This document shows positions 25,735 through 35,197 of a stretch of 64,000 nucleotides of DNA, in pieces. The stretch's first letter is position 1. Every line of letters starts with the position of its first letter. The stretch is taken from positions 682,001 to 746,000 of the forward strand of contig NZ_JAGHRC010000002.1 in NCBI RefSeq assembly GCF_017743975.1. Direction: 5' to 3'. Under the pieces are notes generated by a model. The model searched no databases and was not told the origin of the DNA. It saw only the letters and a program-made list of their open reading frames with translations. A program made the position numbers and the translations under genes. The stretch is from Ruegeria sp. R14_0 (GTDB lineage Bacteria > Pseudomonadota > Alphaproteobacteria > Rhodobacterales > Rhodobacteraceae).

Positions 25735-27608
25735 GCCCTTCGAACCTTTTGATCGCGGCGCAGTTTGGCCAAGACCAATGTCAGTGCTGCAGGCGTAACA
25801 CCCTCCACCCGACCTGCTTGCGCAATATTCTCGGGTTTTGCATCGGAAAGCTTTTGTTTCATCTCTGAAGACAACCCTTCAAGAGCGAAATAGTCAAAAT
25901 CTCGCGGAATCTCGTAAGACTCATCGCGTTTCATCGCCTCAACGTCTTTTTGTTGCCGCGCAATGTAATTCGCATACAAAGCGTCACGTTCAACCTGTCT
26001 GCGTATTTCTTGGTCAACGCTTGCGATTTCAGGCACAAGCGGGATCAGGTCGTCAAATTGAACATCCGGAAAGGCCAGAATCGCCATTCCATCCCTTCGG
26101 TTTCCGTCCTGATTGACATTGATCCCAGCGGCACGGACCTCTTTTGGCGTGAATGTCTGATCTGTCAGCTTTGACTTGGCAGCCGTCAGTTTTTTCATTT
26201 TTTCAGAGAATTTCGCCTGCCTCTCTGCTCCCACACACCCGATATCGAGCCCGATCGGAGTAAGGCGCTGGTCGGCGTTGTCCGCACGTAATGAAAGCCG
26301 GAACTCCGCCCGCGAAGTGAACATGCGATAGGGCTCTGCCACTCCGCGCGTTGTCAGATCGTCAATCATCACGCCGATGTAACTGTCCGCCCGCGTGAAA
26401 TGAATGGGATCCTGCCCTTTTGCTTTCAGGGCTGCGTTCAGTCCGGCAACGAGACCTTGAGCTGCTGCTTCCTCGTATCCTGTGGTCCCGTTTATCTGGC
26501 CCGCTAGATATAGTCCCTCGACGTCCGGCAGCGCGAGTGATGACGTCAAAACACGCGGGTCAACGTAGTCATATTCAATTGCATAACCGGGCTGCAATAT
26601 TTCTGCAGCTTCAAGGCCCTTTATCGAACGCACATAATCGTGCTGCACATCCTGGGGTAAAGACGTTGAAATCCCGTTCGGATAGATCGTGTGATCGTTT
26701 ACACCTTCGGGTTCAAGGAAGATCTGATGGGAGTCCTTATCTGCAAAGCGAACGATTTTATCTTCAATTGACGGGCAATAGCGTGGTCCCACACCATCAA
26801 TATGGCCGCCATACATTGCGGAGCGCGACAGGTTCTTTTCGATAATTTCATGGGTCCGCGCATTCGTATGCGTGATTCCGCACGAGATCTGGGGCGCTAC
26901 AACCTTGGTCGACAGGAATGAGAACAGAGTTGGTTCGTCGTCTCCGTCCTGGCGTTCAAGCTCACTCCAATCGATGCTTCGCCCATCCAACCGGGGTGGA
27001 GTTCCAGTCTTCAGTCGCCCCAATGGCAACTCAAAGCTATCCAATCGTTCGGCCAATTTCACGGATGGGCGGTCCCCCATGCGTCCACCCGGGCGCGAGA
27101 CGTCGCCGATATGGATGACCCCACGCAAGAACGTTCCCGACGTCAGAATGACCGTTTTTGCTTTGATTTCTGCGCCGTCCGCCAACTTGACGCCAGTAAC
27201 GTGATCCCCCTGCATCAAGAAATCAGTGACCTCGCCAGTCACAACGGTCAGGTTGCGTTGCTTGTCCGTCTCTTTTTGCATTGCTGCCCGGTACAAGGCA
27301 CGGTCAGCTTGCGTTCTGGGGCCCTGAACGGCTGGACCTTTGCGGCGATTGAGCAAACGAAACTGGATACCGGCCTGATCAGCGACGCGGCCCATTACGC
27401 CATCCATAGCATCGATTTCCCGGACCAGGTGGCCTTTACCCAAACCACCAATAGCTGGGTTGCAGGACATCACACCGATATCGGATGCTGACAAAGTGAC
27501 CAACGCGGTCGCTACACCCATACGGGCCGCCGCGTGGGCCGCCTCGGTCCCGGCATGACCAGCGCCAATAACAACAACGTCAAAATCTGAATGTTTCACG
27601 TGAAACAC
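25731..27608 (-). CDS. mnmG: tRNA uridine-5-carboxymethylaminomethyl modification enzyme MnmG
   Basis: The 625-residue FAD protein works with MnmE to modify wobble U34 in several tRNAs. The FAD-binding [17 protein letters not shown] is at the N-terminus and [23 protein letters not shown] follows. The C-terminal helical domain binds MnmE and tRNA. The first six codons (MFHVKH) are encoded by a parS site, so the start codon itself lies within the palindrome. mnmE ends 3 bp upstream. The coding sequence looks somewhat more AT-rich than the flanking genes. Confidence 0.97.
   Translation of the reverse strand: MFHVKHSDFDVVVIGAGHAGTEAAHAAARMGVATALVTLSASDIGVMSCNPAIGGLGKGHLVREIDAMDGVMGRVADQAGIQFRLLNRRKGPAVQGPRTQADRALYRAAMQKETDKQRNLTVVTGEVTDFLMQGDHVTGVKLADGAEIKAKTVILTSGTFLRGVIHIGDVSRPGGRMGDRPSVKLAERLDSFELPLGRLKTGTPPRLDGRSIDWSELERQDGDDEPTLFSFLSTKVVAPQISCGITHTNARTHEIIEKNLSRSAMYGGHIDGVGPRYCPSIEDKIVRFADKDSHQIFLEPEGVNDHTIYPNGISTSLPQDVQHDYVRSIKGLEAAEILQPGYAIEYDYVDPRVLTSSLALPDVEGLYLAGQINGTTGYEEAAAQGLVAGLNAALKAKGQDPIHFTRADSYIGVMIDDLTTRGVAEPYRMFTSRAEFRLSLRADNADQRLTPIGLDIGCVGAERQAKFSEKMKKLTAAKSKLTDQTFTPKEVRAAGINVNQDGNRRDGMAILAFPDVQFDDLIPLVPEIASVDQEIRRQVERDALYANYIARQQKDVEAMKRDESYEIPRDFDYFALEGLSSEMKQKLSDAKPENIAQAGRVEGVTPAALTLVLAKLRRDQKVRRA
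27592..27607. other. parS site 2, over the mnmG start codon
   Basis: A second perfect TGTTTCACGTGAAACA, 1.9 kb from the first. It covers the mnmG start codon and codons 2-6, and lies between the mnmE stop and the mnmG reading frame. ParB binding here could affect mnmG initiation or local transcription. Confidence 0.95.
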
Positions 27609-27611
27609 TCC

Positions 27612-28898
27612 TTACTTACCCAGGCAGAAGCTCGAGAAGATCTCATCCAAAAGATCCTCTACCCCTATTCTGCCAACCAAGGTTTCAAGGGCACGGATCG
27701 CCGTGCGCAGTTCTTCTGCAGCGATATCATACAAATCCGGGCCCGATTCCAGAACCGTCGTCGCCGCACGCAGAGCATCAATAGCTTTGAGCAAGGCAAC
27801 CCTATGCCTTTCACGAGTAGCAATACCACTGCTTGTAGTCTTATTGCTAAGAATATACGAAATCTGGGAAATTAACTGATCTATCCCTTGGCCAGTTTTT
27901 CCGGACACTCCGTTTTCCGACTGATCCCGAAGGTCGGATTTTGGCAAGACCTGAATATCATCTTCCAGGACTCGGACACCCAGCGCTTGCGGGTCATCTG
28001 ACAAGAAAACCCGTAGATCGGCTGCCTCAGCCCGTTTTTTGGCCAGTTCGATCCCCAAATTCTCGACATGATCTTTCGTCTCTCGCAACCCGGCAGTGTC
28101 CAGCAAGGTGACAGGCAGCCCGGCAAGGTCCATCCGCACCTCGATCACATCGCGCGTTGTTCCGGCGTATTCCGAAGTGATCGCCGCCTCTCGTCCCGCT
28201 AGGGCGTTCAGCAATGTAGATTTACCTGCATTCGGCAAACCGACAATCGCAACTTCGAACCCAGTTCGAATGCGCTCAGCGATCTTCACACCATCGGCCT
28301 CACGCTGTAGATCGGTCATCACACCGGACACCAGCGTGTTCACTTCCGGTGTCACATCGGTTGGAACTTCTTCGTCGGCGAAATCTATGACGGCCTCAAG
28401 CAACGACGCCGCGCGGATCAGATCGCGGCGCCACCGTTCGGCCAAAGTTCCCAGACCGCCAGCCAAGATTGTCTGAGCTTGCTTTCGCTGCGCTTCGGTT
28501 TCTGCATCGATCAGGTCCGCAAGCCCTTCGACCTGGGTTAGGTCCATCTTACCATTTTCCAATGCGCGCCGAGTGAACTCTCCAGGTTCTGCCAATCGCA
28601 GACCTGACATACCCGAAAGGCATCGCATGACTGCATTCACTGCAGCTGTGCTGCCATGTATCTGCAGCTCGGCCACATCTTCGCCAGTAAAACTAGCCGG
28701 GCCCTGAAAGGTCAAAACCAACCCATCGTCCAGCCGCGCACCATCATCGGCGTACAATGTACGCACCCGCATGCCTCGGGACGGCAATGTGCTTCCTGTC
28801 AAATCAGCCGCAGCAGAATGCGCCAAAGGTCCCGAGAGGCGGATGACCGCCACCCCGGCTTTGCCTTGCGCGCTGGCCAAGGCGAATATCGTATCCAT
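27612..28898 (-). CDS. mnmE: tRNA modification GTPase MnmE
   Basis: The 428-residue GTPase is the partner of MnmG at U34. An N-terminal tetrahydrofolate-binding domain (1-115, with [18 protein letters not shown]) is followed by helices and an inserted G domain with P-loop G220LPNAGKS227, EYAGTTRDV and DTAGLRE. The C-terminus ends FCLGK, giving the cysteine of the family's C-x-G-K tail. It is co-transcribed with mnmG (3 bp spacing). Confidence 0.97.
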   Translation of the reverse strand: MDTIFALASAQGKAGVAVIRLSGPLAHSAAADLTGSTLPSRGMRVRTLYADDGARLDDGLVLTFQGPASFTGEDVAELQIHGSTAAVNAVMRCLSGMSGLRLAEPGEFTRRALENGKMDLTQVEGLADLIDAETEAQRKQAQTILAGGLGTLAERWRRDLIRAASLLEAVIDFADEEVPTDVTPEVNTLVSGVMTDLQREADGVKIAERIRTGFEVAIVGLPNAGKSTLLNALAGREAAITSEYAGTTRDVIEVRMDLAGLPVTLLDTAGLRETKDHVENLGIELAKKRAEAADLRVFLSDDPQALGVRVLEDDIQVLPKSDLRDQSENGVSGKTGQGIDQLISQISYILSNKTTSSGIATRERHRVALLKAIDALRAATTVLESGPDLYDIAAEELRTAIRALETLVGRIGVEDLLDEIFSSFCLGK

Positions 28899-28928
28899 TC
28901 GAAGGCCTCGCGTGGGTTAAGACCTGTA

Positions 28929-30200
28929 TCAGGTGTTCATCGAGTCGAAGAACTCACCATTCGTCTTGGTCTGTTTCAACTTGGACAACAGGAACTCGAT
29001 CGCATCGGTGGTGCCCATCGGGTTGAGGATGCGGCGCAGAACGAAGGTCTTGGCCAGATCGCCCTTGTCGACCAGCAGGTCCTCTTTCCGTGTGCCGGAC
29101 TTGAGGATGTCGATCGCCGGGAACACCCGCTTGTCTGCGATCTTGCGATCCAGAACGATTTCCGAGTTACCGGTGCCTTTGAATTCTTCAAAGATCACTT
29201 CGTCCATCCGGCTTCCGGTATCGATCAGTGCGGTGGCGATGATGGTCAGCGAACCACCCTCTTCAATGTTCCGCGCGGCACCGAAGAAACGCTTTGGACG
29301 TTGCAGAGCATTTGCGTCTACACCACCGGTCAGAACTTTACCCGAGGACGGCACCACAGTGTTGAATGCCCTACCAAGTCTTGTGATCGAGTCGAGCAAG
29401 ATAACAACATCTCGTTTATGTTCGACCAGACGCTTGGCTTTTTCGATCACCATCTCCGACACGGCCACGTGGCGGGTTGCTGGTTCGTCAAAGGTCGAAG
29501 ACACCACCTCACCCTTCACCGAACGCTGCATGTCGGTCACCTCTTCGGGCCGTTCATCGATCAGCAGAACGATCAGATAGCATTCCGGGTGGTTCTGTTC
29601 GATCGAATGCGCGATGTTCTGCAGGATCACCGTTTTACCGGTCCGCGGCGGCGCCACGATCAGCGACCGCTGGCCTTTACCGATGGGTGCCACCAGATCA
29701 ATCACACGGGCCGACTTGTCCTTGATCGTGGGATCCTCGATTTCCATCTTCAGACGCTCATCCGGATAGAGCGGCGTCAGGTTGTCGAACAGGATTTTGT
29801 GCTTGGCCTTTTCAGGATCTTCAAAGTTGATCTTGGTGACCTTGGTTAGCGCGAAATAGCGTTCATTGTCATCAGGCGCTTTGATCTCACCTTCGACCGT
29901 GTCACCGGTGCGCAGCGAATGCTGGCGGATCATGTCGGGTGAGACATAGATGTCATCCGGACCCGGCAGATAGTTCGCCTCGGGCGAGCGTAGAAAGCCG
30001 AAACCGTCCTGCAGAACCTCCAGCACGCCATCGCCGCCAACGGTCCAGCCCTCATCCGCGCGTTCGCGCAGGATCTGGAACATCATCTCGCCTTTACGCA
30101 TGGTCGAGGCGTTTTCGATCTCCAGTTCTTCGGCCATCGCCAGAAGATCTTTGGGGCTTTTGGCCTTCAGGTCGGCCAGATTCAGGGCTTCAGTTGTCAT
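28929..30200 (-). CDS. rho: Transcription termination factor Rho
   Basis: The 423-residue hexameric RNA helicase ends transcription of untranslated RNA. It has the N-terminal Rho domain ([21 protein letters not shown]), the RNA-binding cold-shock domain with DGFGFLRS, and the ATPase domain with Walker A APPRTGKT near 187 and [12 protein letters not shown] downstream. The ATG at 30200 is chosen because GAAGG sits about eight bases ahead; a GTG five codons earlier has that sequence inside it. rho sits between mnmE and hemJ, as in many alphaproteobacteria close to the origin. Confidence 0.97.
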   Translation of the reverse strand: MTTEALNLADLKAKSPKDLLAMAEELEIENASTMRKGEMMFQILRERADEGWTVGGDGVLEVLQDGFGFLRSPEANYLPGPDDIYVSPDMIRQHSLRTGDTVEGEIKAPDDNERYFALTKVTKINFEDPEKAKHKILFDNLTPLYPDERLKMEIEDPTIKDKSARVIDLVAPIGKGQRSLIVAPPRTGKTVILQNIAHSIEQNHPECYLIVLLIDERPEEVTDMQRSVKGEVVSSTFDEPATRHVAVSEMVIEKAKRLVEHKRDVVILLDSITRLGRAFNTVVPSSGKVLTGGVDANALQRPKRFFGAARNIEEGGSLTIIATALIDTGSRMDEVIFEEFKGTGNSEIVLDRKIADKRVFPAIDILKSGTRKEDLLVDKGDLAKTFVLRRILNPMGTTDAIEFLLSKLKQTKTNGEFFDSMNT

Positions 30201-30326
30201 GATATATACCTTCACCGCAGACAGCGCGGCACGAAGTGGAATTTCAGTACGGAAAATACGCCGCCCGGACGGGCGAGTTGATCCCTACATAAGCGCGACA
30301 GCGGCCCGAGTCAAACAGGCCTTCAA

Positions 30327-30421
30327 AGCGGTTTTCATTTGAACTGTATCGAAACACGCTGCCTCTCCCTTCGGTCGAACGCGTGTTTCAATGCATGGTG
30401 TGACCTAAAACGAAAACCGCT
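30327..30421. repeat. Nested inverted repeat between hemJ and rho
   Basis: An outer pair of 10-base arms, AGCGGTTTTC (30327-30336) and GAAAACCGCT (30412-30421), encloses an inner pair of 9-base arms, GAAACACGC (30351-30359) and GCGTGTTTC (30381-30389). Both are perfect. The element begins at the base next to the hemJ stop codon and covers nearly half of the 206 bp intergenic region. It could be an intergenic palindromic repeat, or an RNA structure that ends or stabilises the hemJ message. Confidence 0.65.
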
Positions 30422-30871
30422 CTAGAACTTCAGAACGACCGCCAGGACGATGATAACCATCAAAACGGTCGGGACCTCGTTCATCATGCGAAACTGCCGC
30501 CCAGTGAGCTTGTTTCGGCCTTCTAAGAAATCCTTGCGCCGTGCCATCAGCCAGTGATGGAACCAGGTCATCGCGATAACGGCTGCCCCCTTGATCCAGG
30601 GCCAGGACCAATCCCATCCGACAATGCCCGGCGTGAACACCATGATCAGACCGCACACCCACGCTACGATCATTGCAGGGCGCATGATGACGCGCAAAAG
30701 CTTCTCTTCCATTTCAAAGAAGATGTCCTGCGCTCCGTCGACGGCTTGTGCCTTTTCTACGTGATACACGAACAATCTGGGCAAATAGAACAACCCGGCC
30801 ATCCAAGAGATCACGGCCATGATGTGCAGTGACTTCACCCACGGGTAAATCGTGAAAAGAAGATCAGTCAT
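30422..30871 (-). CDS. hemJ: Protoporphyrinogen IX oxidase HemJ
   Basis: This 149-residue four-helix membrane protein is the HemJ type of protoporphyrinogen oxidase (formerly UPF0093), which performs the penultimate step of heme synthesis. The conserved histidine H16 lies in KSLHIMAVISWMAGLFYLPRLFVYH, and the C-terminal FRMMNEVPTVLMVIIV segment is diagnostic. In many alphaproteobacteria heme genes sit next to the replication origin, and the gap upstream of this gene fits that pattern. hemE is not in the window. Confidence 0.92.
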   Translation of the reverse strand: MTDLLFTIYPWVKSLHIMAVISWMAGLFYLPRLFVYHVEKAQAVDGAQDIFFEMEEKLLRVIMRPAMIVAWVCGLIMVFTPGIVGWDWSWPWIKGAAVIAMTWFHHWLMARRKDFLEGRNKLTGRQFRMMNEVPTVLMVIIVLAVVLKF

Positions 30872-31275
30872 TCTGGCTCCGGACGTTGCTCGGAACTCTC
30901 CCTAATAAAAAAATAAGAAAAGAAAAAGGAAGATGGTTTTGTAGGATGAGCAATTTCCGTGGATTACTTTTTTACTCAAGCCTTTTCCCCAAGTGGACAG
31001 AATTTCTGTGCGAGCAAGTGATTCTGTTGATTTTGAATTTTATTGATAAATATCAAATACTTGAATAACACTCCAGAAAAGGAAACTGGGGATAACTCAT
31101 TGGGTAAGATGGGACATCCCGGTTTTCCCGTGCGACAAAGTTATCCTTGTCCCGAAAGGATGGGTTTCGGGCGACTCGGGTGAGATTTGAGCGAAATTCC
31201 CGGGGTTGCGTGTCAACCGGAAAACCATACAAACCATCCCAGAACGCTCAACGATTTGCTCAGGGGGTTTTCCAC
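30872..31275. other. Putative chromosomal replication origin (oriC)
   Basis: This is the only gene-free stretch above 300 bases. It separates minus-strand genes (parB to hemJ) from plus-strand genes (maf to dnaQ), so transcription diverges away from it on both sides. It has an AT-rich core (about 30900-31075). DnaA-box-like 9-mers are TTTTCCCCA (30983), TTATCCCCA on the minus strand (31087-31095, one mismatch), TTATCCTTG (31141) and TTTTCCACA (31268-31276, one mismatch, overlapping the maf start). GANTC methylation sites occur at 31020 and 31173. parS sites lie 3.4-5.6 kb away. No CtrA box is seen. Assignment is by context and motifs. Confidence 0.7.
31043..31056. promoter_or_regulatory. FNR-type palindrome inside the putative origin
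   Basis: TTGATAAATATCAA matches the FNR/FnrL consensus TTGAT-N4-ATCAA at every specified position. It lies 172 bp upstream of hemJ and 220 bp upstream of maf. It may be an oxygen-responsive operator for the heme gene, or simply part of the AT-rich unwinding region. Confidence 0.45.
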
Positions 31276-31875
31276 ATGTCTGTCCCCATCATCCTAGCCT
31301 CGGGGTCATCCATTCGTGCACAGCTGCTTCGCAATGCGGGTGTGCCGTTTACGGTGCAAACTGCGCGGGTGGACGAAGACACGGCCAAGCGCGCGTTGCT
31401 GGCCGAGAATGCGCCACCGCGCGATATTGCGGACACATTGGCCGAAATGAAAGCCCGTAAAGTCAGCGATAAAAACCCCGGAGCGATGGTTGTGGGCTGC
31501 GACCAGGTGCTTGATTTTGACGGTCAGCTTCTGTCGAAGCCTGAAACGCCCAAGGACGCGCTGGCGCAATTGAAGGCGATGCGTGGCAAGCGGCACATGC
31601 TGTTGTCCGCAGCGGTGATCTATCAGAATGGCGAACCGATCTGGCGGCATGTGGGGCAGGTCCGTCTGCGGATGCGGATGAGCTCGGACGCTTACTTGCG
31701 CGACTATGTCGACCGCAATTGGGACAGCATTCGTCAAGCGGTTGGGGCTTATAAGCTTGAGGAAGAAGGTGTGCGCCTGTTCGCGACCATTGACGGGGAC
31801 TATTTTAACGTCTTGGGTATGCCCTTGTTGGAGTTGCTGAATTATCTGGCCGTTAAAGGGATGATTGATCAATGA
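31276..31875 (+). CDS. maf: Maf-family nucleotide pyrophosphatase
   Basis: A 199-residue Maf/YceF-like protein that hydrolyses non-canonical or methylated nucleoside triphosphates. The N-terminal ASGSSIRAQLLRNAG phosphate-binding motif, E-DE region and GCDQVLDFDG are visible. The start is the ATG at 31276 in front of SVPIILASGSS; a much longer frame from 31147 would run across the likely origin and is not credible. It heads the plus-strand operon maf-aroE-coaE-dnaQ with 4 bp overlap to aroE. Confidence 0.93.
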   Translation: MSVPIILASGSSIRAQLLRNAGVPFTVQTARVDEDTAKRALLAENAPPRDIADTLAEMKARKVSDKNPGAMVVGCDQVLDFDGQLLSKPETPKDALAQLKAMRGKRHMLLSAAVIYQNGEPIWRHVGQVRLRMRMSSDAYLRDYVDRNWDSIRQAVGAYKLEEEGVRLFATIDGDYFNVLGMPLLELLNYLAVKGMIDQ

Positions 31876-32705
31876 GTGAAACCCGAATTCCTCTAGCCGG
31901 AGTGATCGGGCATCCGGTTGCGCATTCGAAATCCCCTAAACTGCATGGGCATTGGCTAAAGACTTATGGTCTGGCCGGATTCTATGTCCCGATGGATGTT
32001 TCGCCTGAGGATTTGGAAACTGTTCTAAGAACCCTCCCGCAAGCCGGGTTCGTTGGAGCCAACGTCACCGTGCCGCATAAAGAGGCTGCTTTGCGTCTGG
32101 CAGATGAAGTGTCGGACAGAGCAAAAAGGATTGGCGCGGCGAACACGCTTGTGTTTCGGGATGATGGCTCAATCCATGCGGACAACACCGATGGGTACGG
32201 TTTTATGGAGAACCTGCGCTCTGGTGCGCCGGATTGGAACCCGCAGGATGGGCCCGCGGTGGTGTTTGGCGCAGGAGGCGCGGCACGCGCGGTTCTGCAG
32301 GCCCTGATCGATGCAGGCGTGCCAGAGGTTTTGTTGACCAATCGTACGCGAGCGCGGGCTGATCAGTTGAAAGAAGAATTCGGATCGCAGATCACGGTGA
32401 TTGATTGGCTGCAGGCCGGGAACGTCATCGAAAATGCCGAGCTGGTGGTAAATACAACGTCGCTGGGCATGCAAGGACAGCCCGAATTGCGGGTGCCATT
32501 GGACGGGTTGCAGCCGGGTGCTGTTGTCACTGACCTGGTTTACGCGCCTCTCAAAACCCGGTTGCTGCAGACCGCCGAAGACGCCGGGTGTACCACGGTG
32601 GATGGTCTGGGCATGTTGCTTCATCAGGCAGTGCCGGGGTTTGAGCGTTGGTTTGGCCACCGCCCCGAAGTAACGGATGAGCTGCGCGCCACGGTGCTGG
32701 GATGA
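31872..32705 (+). CDS. aroE: Shikimate dehydrogenase (NADP+)
   Basis: The 277-residue enzyme reduces 3-dehydroshikimate in aromatic amino acid synthesis. The substrate-binding S19-K-S21 in HPVAHSKSPKLH, catalytic K70 in NVTVPHK and the NADP-binding VVFGAGGAARAVLQAL are all present. It overlaps maf and coaE by 4 bp each, indicating tight translational coupling in the maf-dnaQ operon. Confidence 0.97.
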   Translation: MSETRIPLAGVIGHPVAHSKSPKLHGHWLKTYGLAGFYVPMDVSPEDLETVLRTLPQAGFVGANVTVPHKEAALRLADEVSDRAKRIGAANTLVFRDDGSIHADNTDGYGFMENLRSGAPDWNPQDGPAVVFGAGGAARAVLQALIDAGVPEVLLTNRTRARADQLKEEFGSQITVIDWLQAGNVIENAELVVNTTSLGMQGQPELRVPLDGLQPGAVVTDLVYAPLKTRLLQTAEDAGCTTVDGLGMLLHQAVPGFERWFGHRPEVTDELRATVLG

Positions 32706-33295
32706 GCTTTGCGCTTGGCCTGACGGGCTCGATCGGGATGGGCAAAAGTACGACGGCGCAGATGTTCGTGGACGAAGGTTGTGCGCTTTGGGATGCGGAT
32801 GCGGCGGTGCACAAGCTGTATTCGGTCAGAGGGGCAGCTGTTGAACCGATGCGCGCGGCTTTTCCAGACGCTGTGATCAATGGTGCGGTCAGCAGAGAGG
32901 CGTTGAAACACATCATCGCGGCCGATCCGGCCTCTTTGAAAGTGATCGAAGGAATCGTGCACCCCTTGGTGGCCGCAGACCGGGCCGCATTCCGCGAAAA
33001 TGCTACGGCGGACGTTCTGGTGTTCGATGTACCACTGTTGTTTGAAACCGGTGGCGACGCGGCGATGGATGCCGTTGCCTGTGTTTCGATCCCGGCGGAT
33101 GAACAGAAACGCCGCGTGATGGAGCGCGGGACGATGACCGAAGCGCAGTTCGAACAGATCCGCGCCAAGCAGATGCCGAATGACGAGAAATGCGCGCGGT
33201 CGGATTTCGTAATCGTGACGGATACGCTGGACCATGCCCGCGCGCAGGTGCAGGATGTGGTCAGGCAGATACGGGCGGGGATGGCTGATGCGTGA
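32702..33295 (+). CDS. coaE: Dephospho-CoA kinase
   Basis: The 197-residue kinase does the last step of coenzyme A synthesis. The P-loop is G9SIGMGKST17 in LGLTGSIGMGKSTTAQMF, followed by a DADAAVHKLY substrate motif and the FDVPLLFETG segment. It overlaps aroE by 4 bp and dnaQ by 8 bp. Confidence 0.96.
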   Translation: MSFALGLTGSIGMGKSTTAQMFVDEGCALWDADAAVHKLYSVRGAAVEPMRAAFPDAVINGAVSREALKHIIAADPASLKVIEGIVHPLVAADRAAFRENATADVLVFDVPLLFETGGDAAMDAVACVSIPADEQKRRVMERGTMTEAQFEQIRAKQMPNDEKCARSDFVIVTDTLDHARAQVQDVVRQIRAGMADA

Positions 33296-34010
33296 GATTG
33301 TACTGGATACCGAAACCACGGGGTTTGATCCCGAAAGCGGCGACCGGATTGTCGAAATCGGTGCAGTCGAGCTGTGGAATCACGTGGCCACCGGCGAGAC
33401 CTATCACGTTTATATCAATCCCGAACGGTCGATGCCGGATGAGGCGTTTGGCGTACATGGTATTGGCCCCGACTTGCTGGAAAACCCTCGGCCGCCGGAA
33501 AAGGGCGAGGTTACGCTGAAGGACAAGCCGGTCTTTGCCAAGGTCGGTCAGGGGTTTCTGGACTTTGTTCGGGATTCCAAATTGGTGATCCACAATGCGT
33601 CGTTCGACATGAAATTCCTGAACGCGGAACTCAGATGGATGGGTCTGCCGACCCTTCCGATGGATCAGGCGTTGGATACGCTGGCGATTGCACGCAAACG
33701 ATTTCCCGGCTCGCCTGCCTCGCTGGATGCGCTGTGCCGCCGCTTTAACATCGACAACACGAACCGCGTTTTGCACGGGGCGTTGCTCGACTCGGAAATT
33801 CTGGCCGAGGTGTATCTTGAGCTTATTGGCGGACGGCAGCCGGATTTCGGCCTGTCGACAAGCGCGGCGTCTGCTTCGGGTGAAGGCGATGATTGGCGTC
33901 CAACGGCGCGCGCCAATGCGTTGCCATCGCGGATAACCGAGGATGAGCGCGCAGCGCATGATGCTTTTGTCGAGAAATTGGGCGAAAACGCCCTGTGGAC
34001 CCGCGCCTAG
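33288..34010 (+). CDS. dnaQ: DNA polymerase III epsilon subunit (proofreading exonuclease)
   Basis: The 240-residue DEDDh exonuclease is the proofreading subunit of DNA polymerase III. The first metal ligands are D7 and E9 in VLDTETTGF, then HNASFDMKFL, and finally the histidine/aspartate pair in LHGALLDSEILAEVYLEL. A C-terminal tail (after about 180) would bind the polymerase subunit. The ATG at 33288 lies within the coaE end. It closes the plus-strand operon beside the likely origin; secB converges 27 bp downstream. Confidence 0.96.
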   Translation: MREIVLDTETTGFDPESGDRIVEIGAVELWNHVATGETYHVYINPERSMPDEAFGVHGIGPDLLENPRPPEKGEVTLKDKPVFAKVGQGFLDFVRDSKLVIHNASFDMKFLNAELRWMGLPTLPMDQALDTLAIARKRFPGSPASLDALCRRFNIDNTNRVLHGALLDSEILAEVYLELIGGRQPDFGLSTSAASASGEGDDWRPTARANALPSRITEDERAAHDAFVEKLGENALWTRA

Positions 34011-34037
34011 GCCCCTGCCCGGCGCGGGTGCAACCGA

Positions 34038-34535
34038 TTAAGCTTCGGTTTTCTGAGCTTCGGCCTGACGGCGCATCAGCTCGTTGCGGTACAGTGCAAC
34101 AAAGTCGATGTTGTCCAGGTTCACCGGTGGGAAGCCACCGTCGCGGGTGATGTCGCTGACGATGCGGCGCAGGAACGGGAACAGCATGCGCGGGCATTCG
34201 ATCATCAGGAAGGGGTGCAGCTGATCTTCGGCCACACCTTCAATGTGGAACAGACCGCAATAGTCCAGCTCGCACAGGAACAGGACGTCTTCCATGCCCT
34301 TGGCTTTCGAGGTCAGGTTCAGCTTGACGGCAACTTCGTACTGATGCTCGGTCGGGCGCTTTTTGGCATCCAGGTTCACCTGAACGGCGATCTCGGGCTG
34401 AACGTCGCCCGACACGCCTTTTTGCGCCATCACGTTTTCAAAAGACATATCCCGAATGAATTGTCCCAGAACACGCATCTGGATCTGAGGGGCGGCCTGT
34501 GCCGCGGTGTTTTCTGCAGGGCTCTCGTCAGCCAT
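34038..34535 (-). CDS. secB: Protein-export chaperone SecB
   Basis: The 165-residue tetrameric chaperone keeps precursors unfolded and delivers them to SecA. Typical segments are the N-terminal QMRVLGQFIRDMSFENV, the EHQYEVAVKLNLTSKAKG strand and the ECPRMLFPFLRRIVSDITRDGGFPPVNLDNIDFVALY region (quoted in parts). The start is the ATG at 34535 (MADESPAENTAAQ); a 13-codon upstream extension has no ribosome site. It is convergent with dnaQ. Confidence 0.96.
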   Translation of the reverse strand: MADESPAENTAAQAAPQIQMRVLGQFIRDMSFENVMAQKGVSGDVQPEIAVQVNLDAKKRPTEHQYEVAVKLNLTSKAKGMEDVLFLCELDYCGLFHIEGVAEDQLHPFLMIECPRMLFPFLRRIVSDITRDGGFPPVNLDNIDFVALYRNELMRRQAEAQKTEA

Positions 34536-34589
34536 GGATCTACTCCGAAAATGAAATTCGCCACTGCTTAGCAAGTTGGGCGCAACACC

Positions 34590-35090
34590 TCAATGCTGAG
34601 GCGGCCCTTCGACCCATTTGGATGGTTTTGACGGGTTCTGACGCGGGCGAACCTCGGTGAATTCGCCGTCGATCACATCATCCTGATCGAACGGGGCTGG
34701 TCCGGTGCGAAACTGCGCGCTGCTGCCCATCTGGAACTGCGTGATCGTGACTTTTGATTTCAGATAGCGGAACACGGCCACCCGAACGCCGGGAATAAGC
34801 AGCGCAAAGCCAACGGCATCGGTGAAAAACCCCGGCGTCAACAGCAAAACACCCGACAACAGGATCATGGCACCATGGGCCAGCGGCTCGGTCGGGTCGT
34901 CCAGTTCGGCAAAGGACCGCTGCAGATTGGCCAAAGCCATGCGACCTTGTGTCCTGACCAAAGCGGTACCGATCACGGCGGTCAGAACGACGATGGCAAG
35001 CGTCGGCCACAGACCGATAAGGCCGCCAACCTGTATGAACAGCGCGATCTCGATGATGGGCACCAATAAAAATGCCAAGAACAAGTACAT
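34590..35090 (-). CDS. fxsA: FxsA-family inner membrane protein
   Basis: A 166-residue membrane protein of the FxsA family, whose E. coli member relieves F-plasmid exclusion of phage T7; the general role is unknown. The N-terminal MYLFLAFLLVPIIEIALFIQVGG is characteristic, followed by TALVRTQGRMALANLQ and a hydrophobic GVLLLTPGFFTDAVGFALLIPG segment. The C-terminal 45 residues are polar and cytoplasmic. The start is the ATG at 35090. It is divergent from the Tim44-like gene across 107 bp. Confidence 0.9.
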   Translation of the reverse strand: MYLFLAFLLVPIIEIALFIQVGGLIGLWPTLAIVVLTAVIGTALVRTQGRMALANLQRSFAELDDPTEPLAHGAMILLSGVLLLTPGFFTDAVGFALLIPGVRVAVFRYLKSKVTITQFQMGSSAQFRTGPAPFDQDDVIDGEFTEVRPRQNPSKPSKWVEGPPQH

Positions 35091-35197
35091 TTGCGTTATC
35101 CTTTCCCATAGGCCGGGCTGTGGACTTGCCACCAACTGTCACCTACATAGTGGCATGAGGCTGCGTATACAAAGTCGCGGCCTGAAAAGAGGATGAA

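Noticed and set aside
30886..31068. A 60-codon plus-strand frame inside the putative origin
   Set aside because: AT-rich, low-complexity composition, no ribosome site or motif; it lies across the DnaA-like and FNR-like elements.
31147..31275. An N-terminally extended Maf from an upstream TTG
   Set aside because: The extension has no homology to Maf and would cross DnaA-like boxes; ATG 31276 fits the family start.
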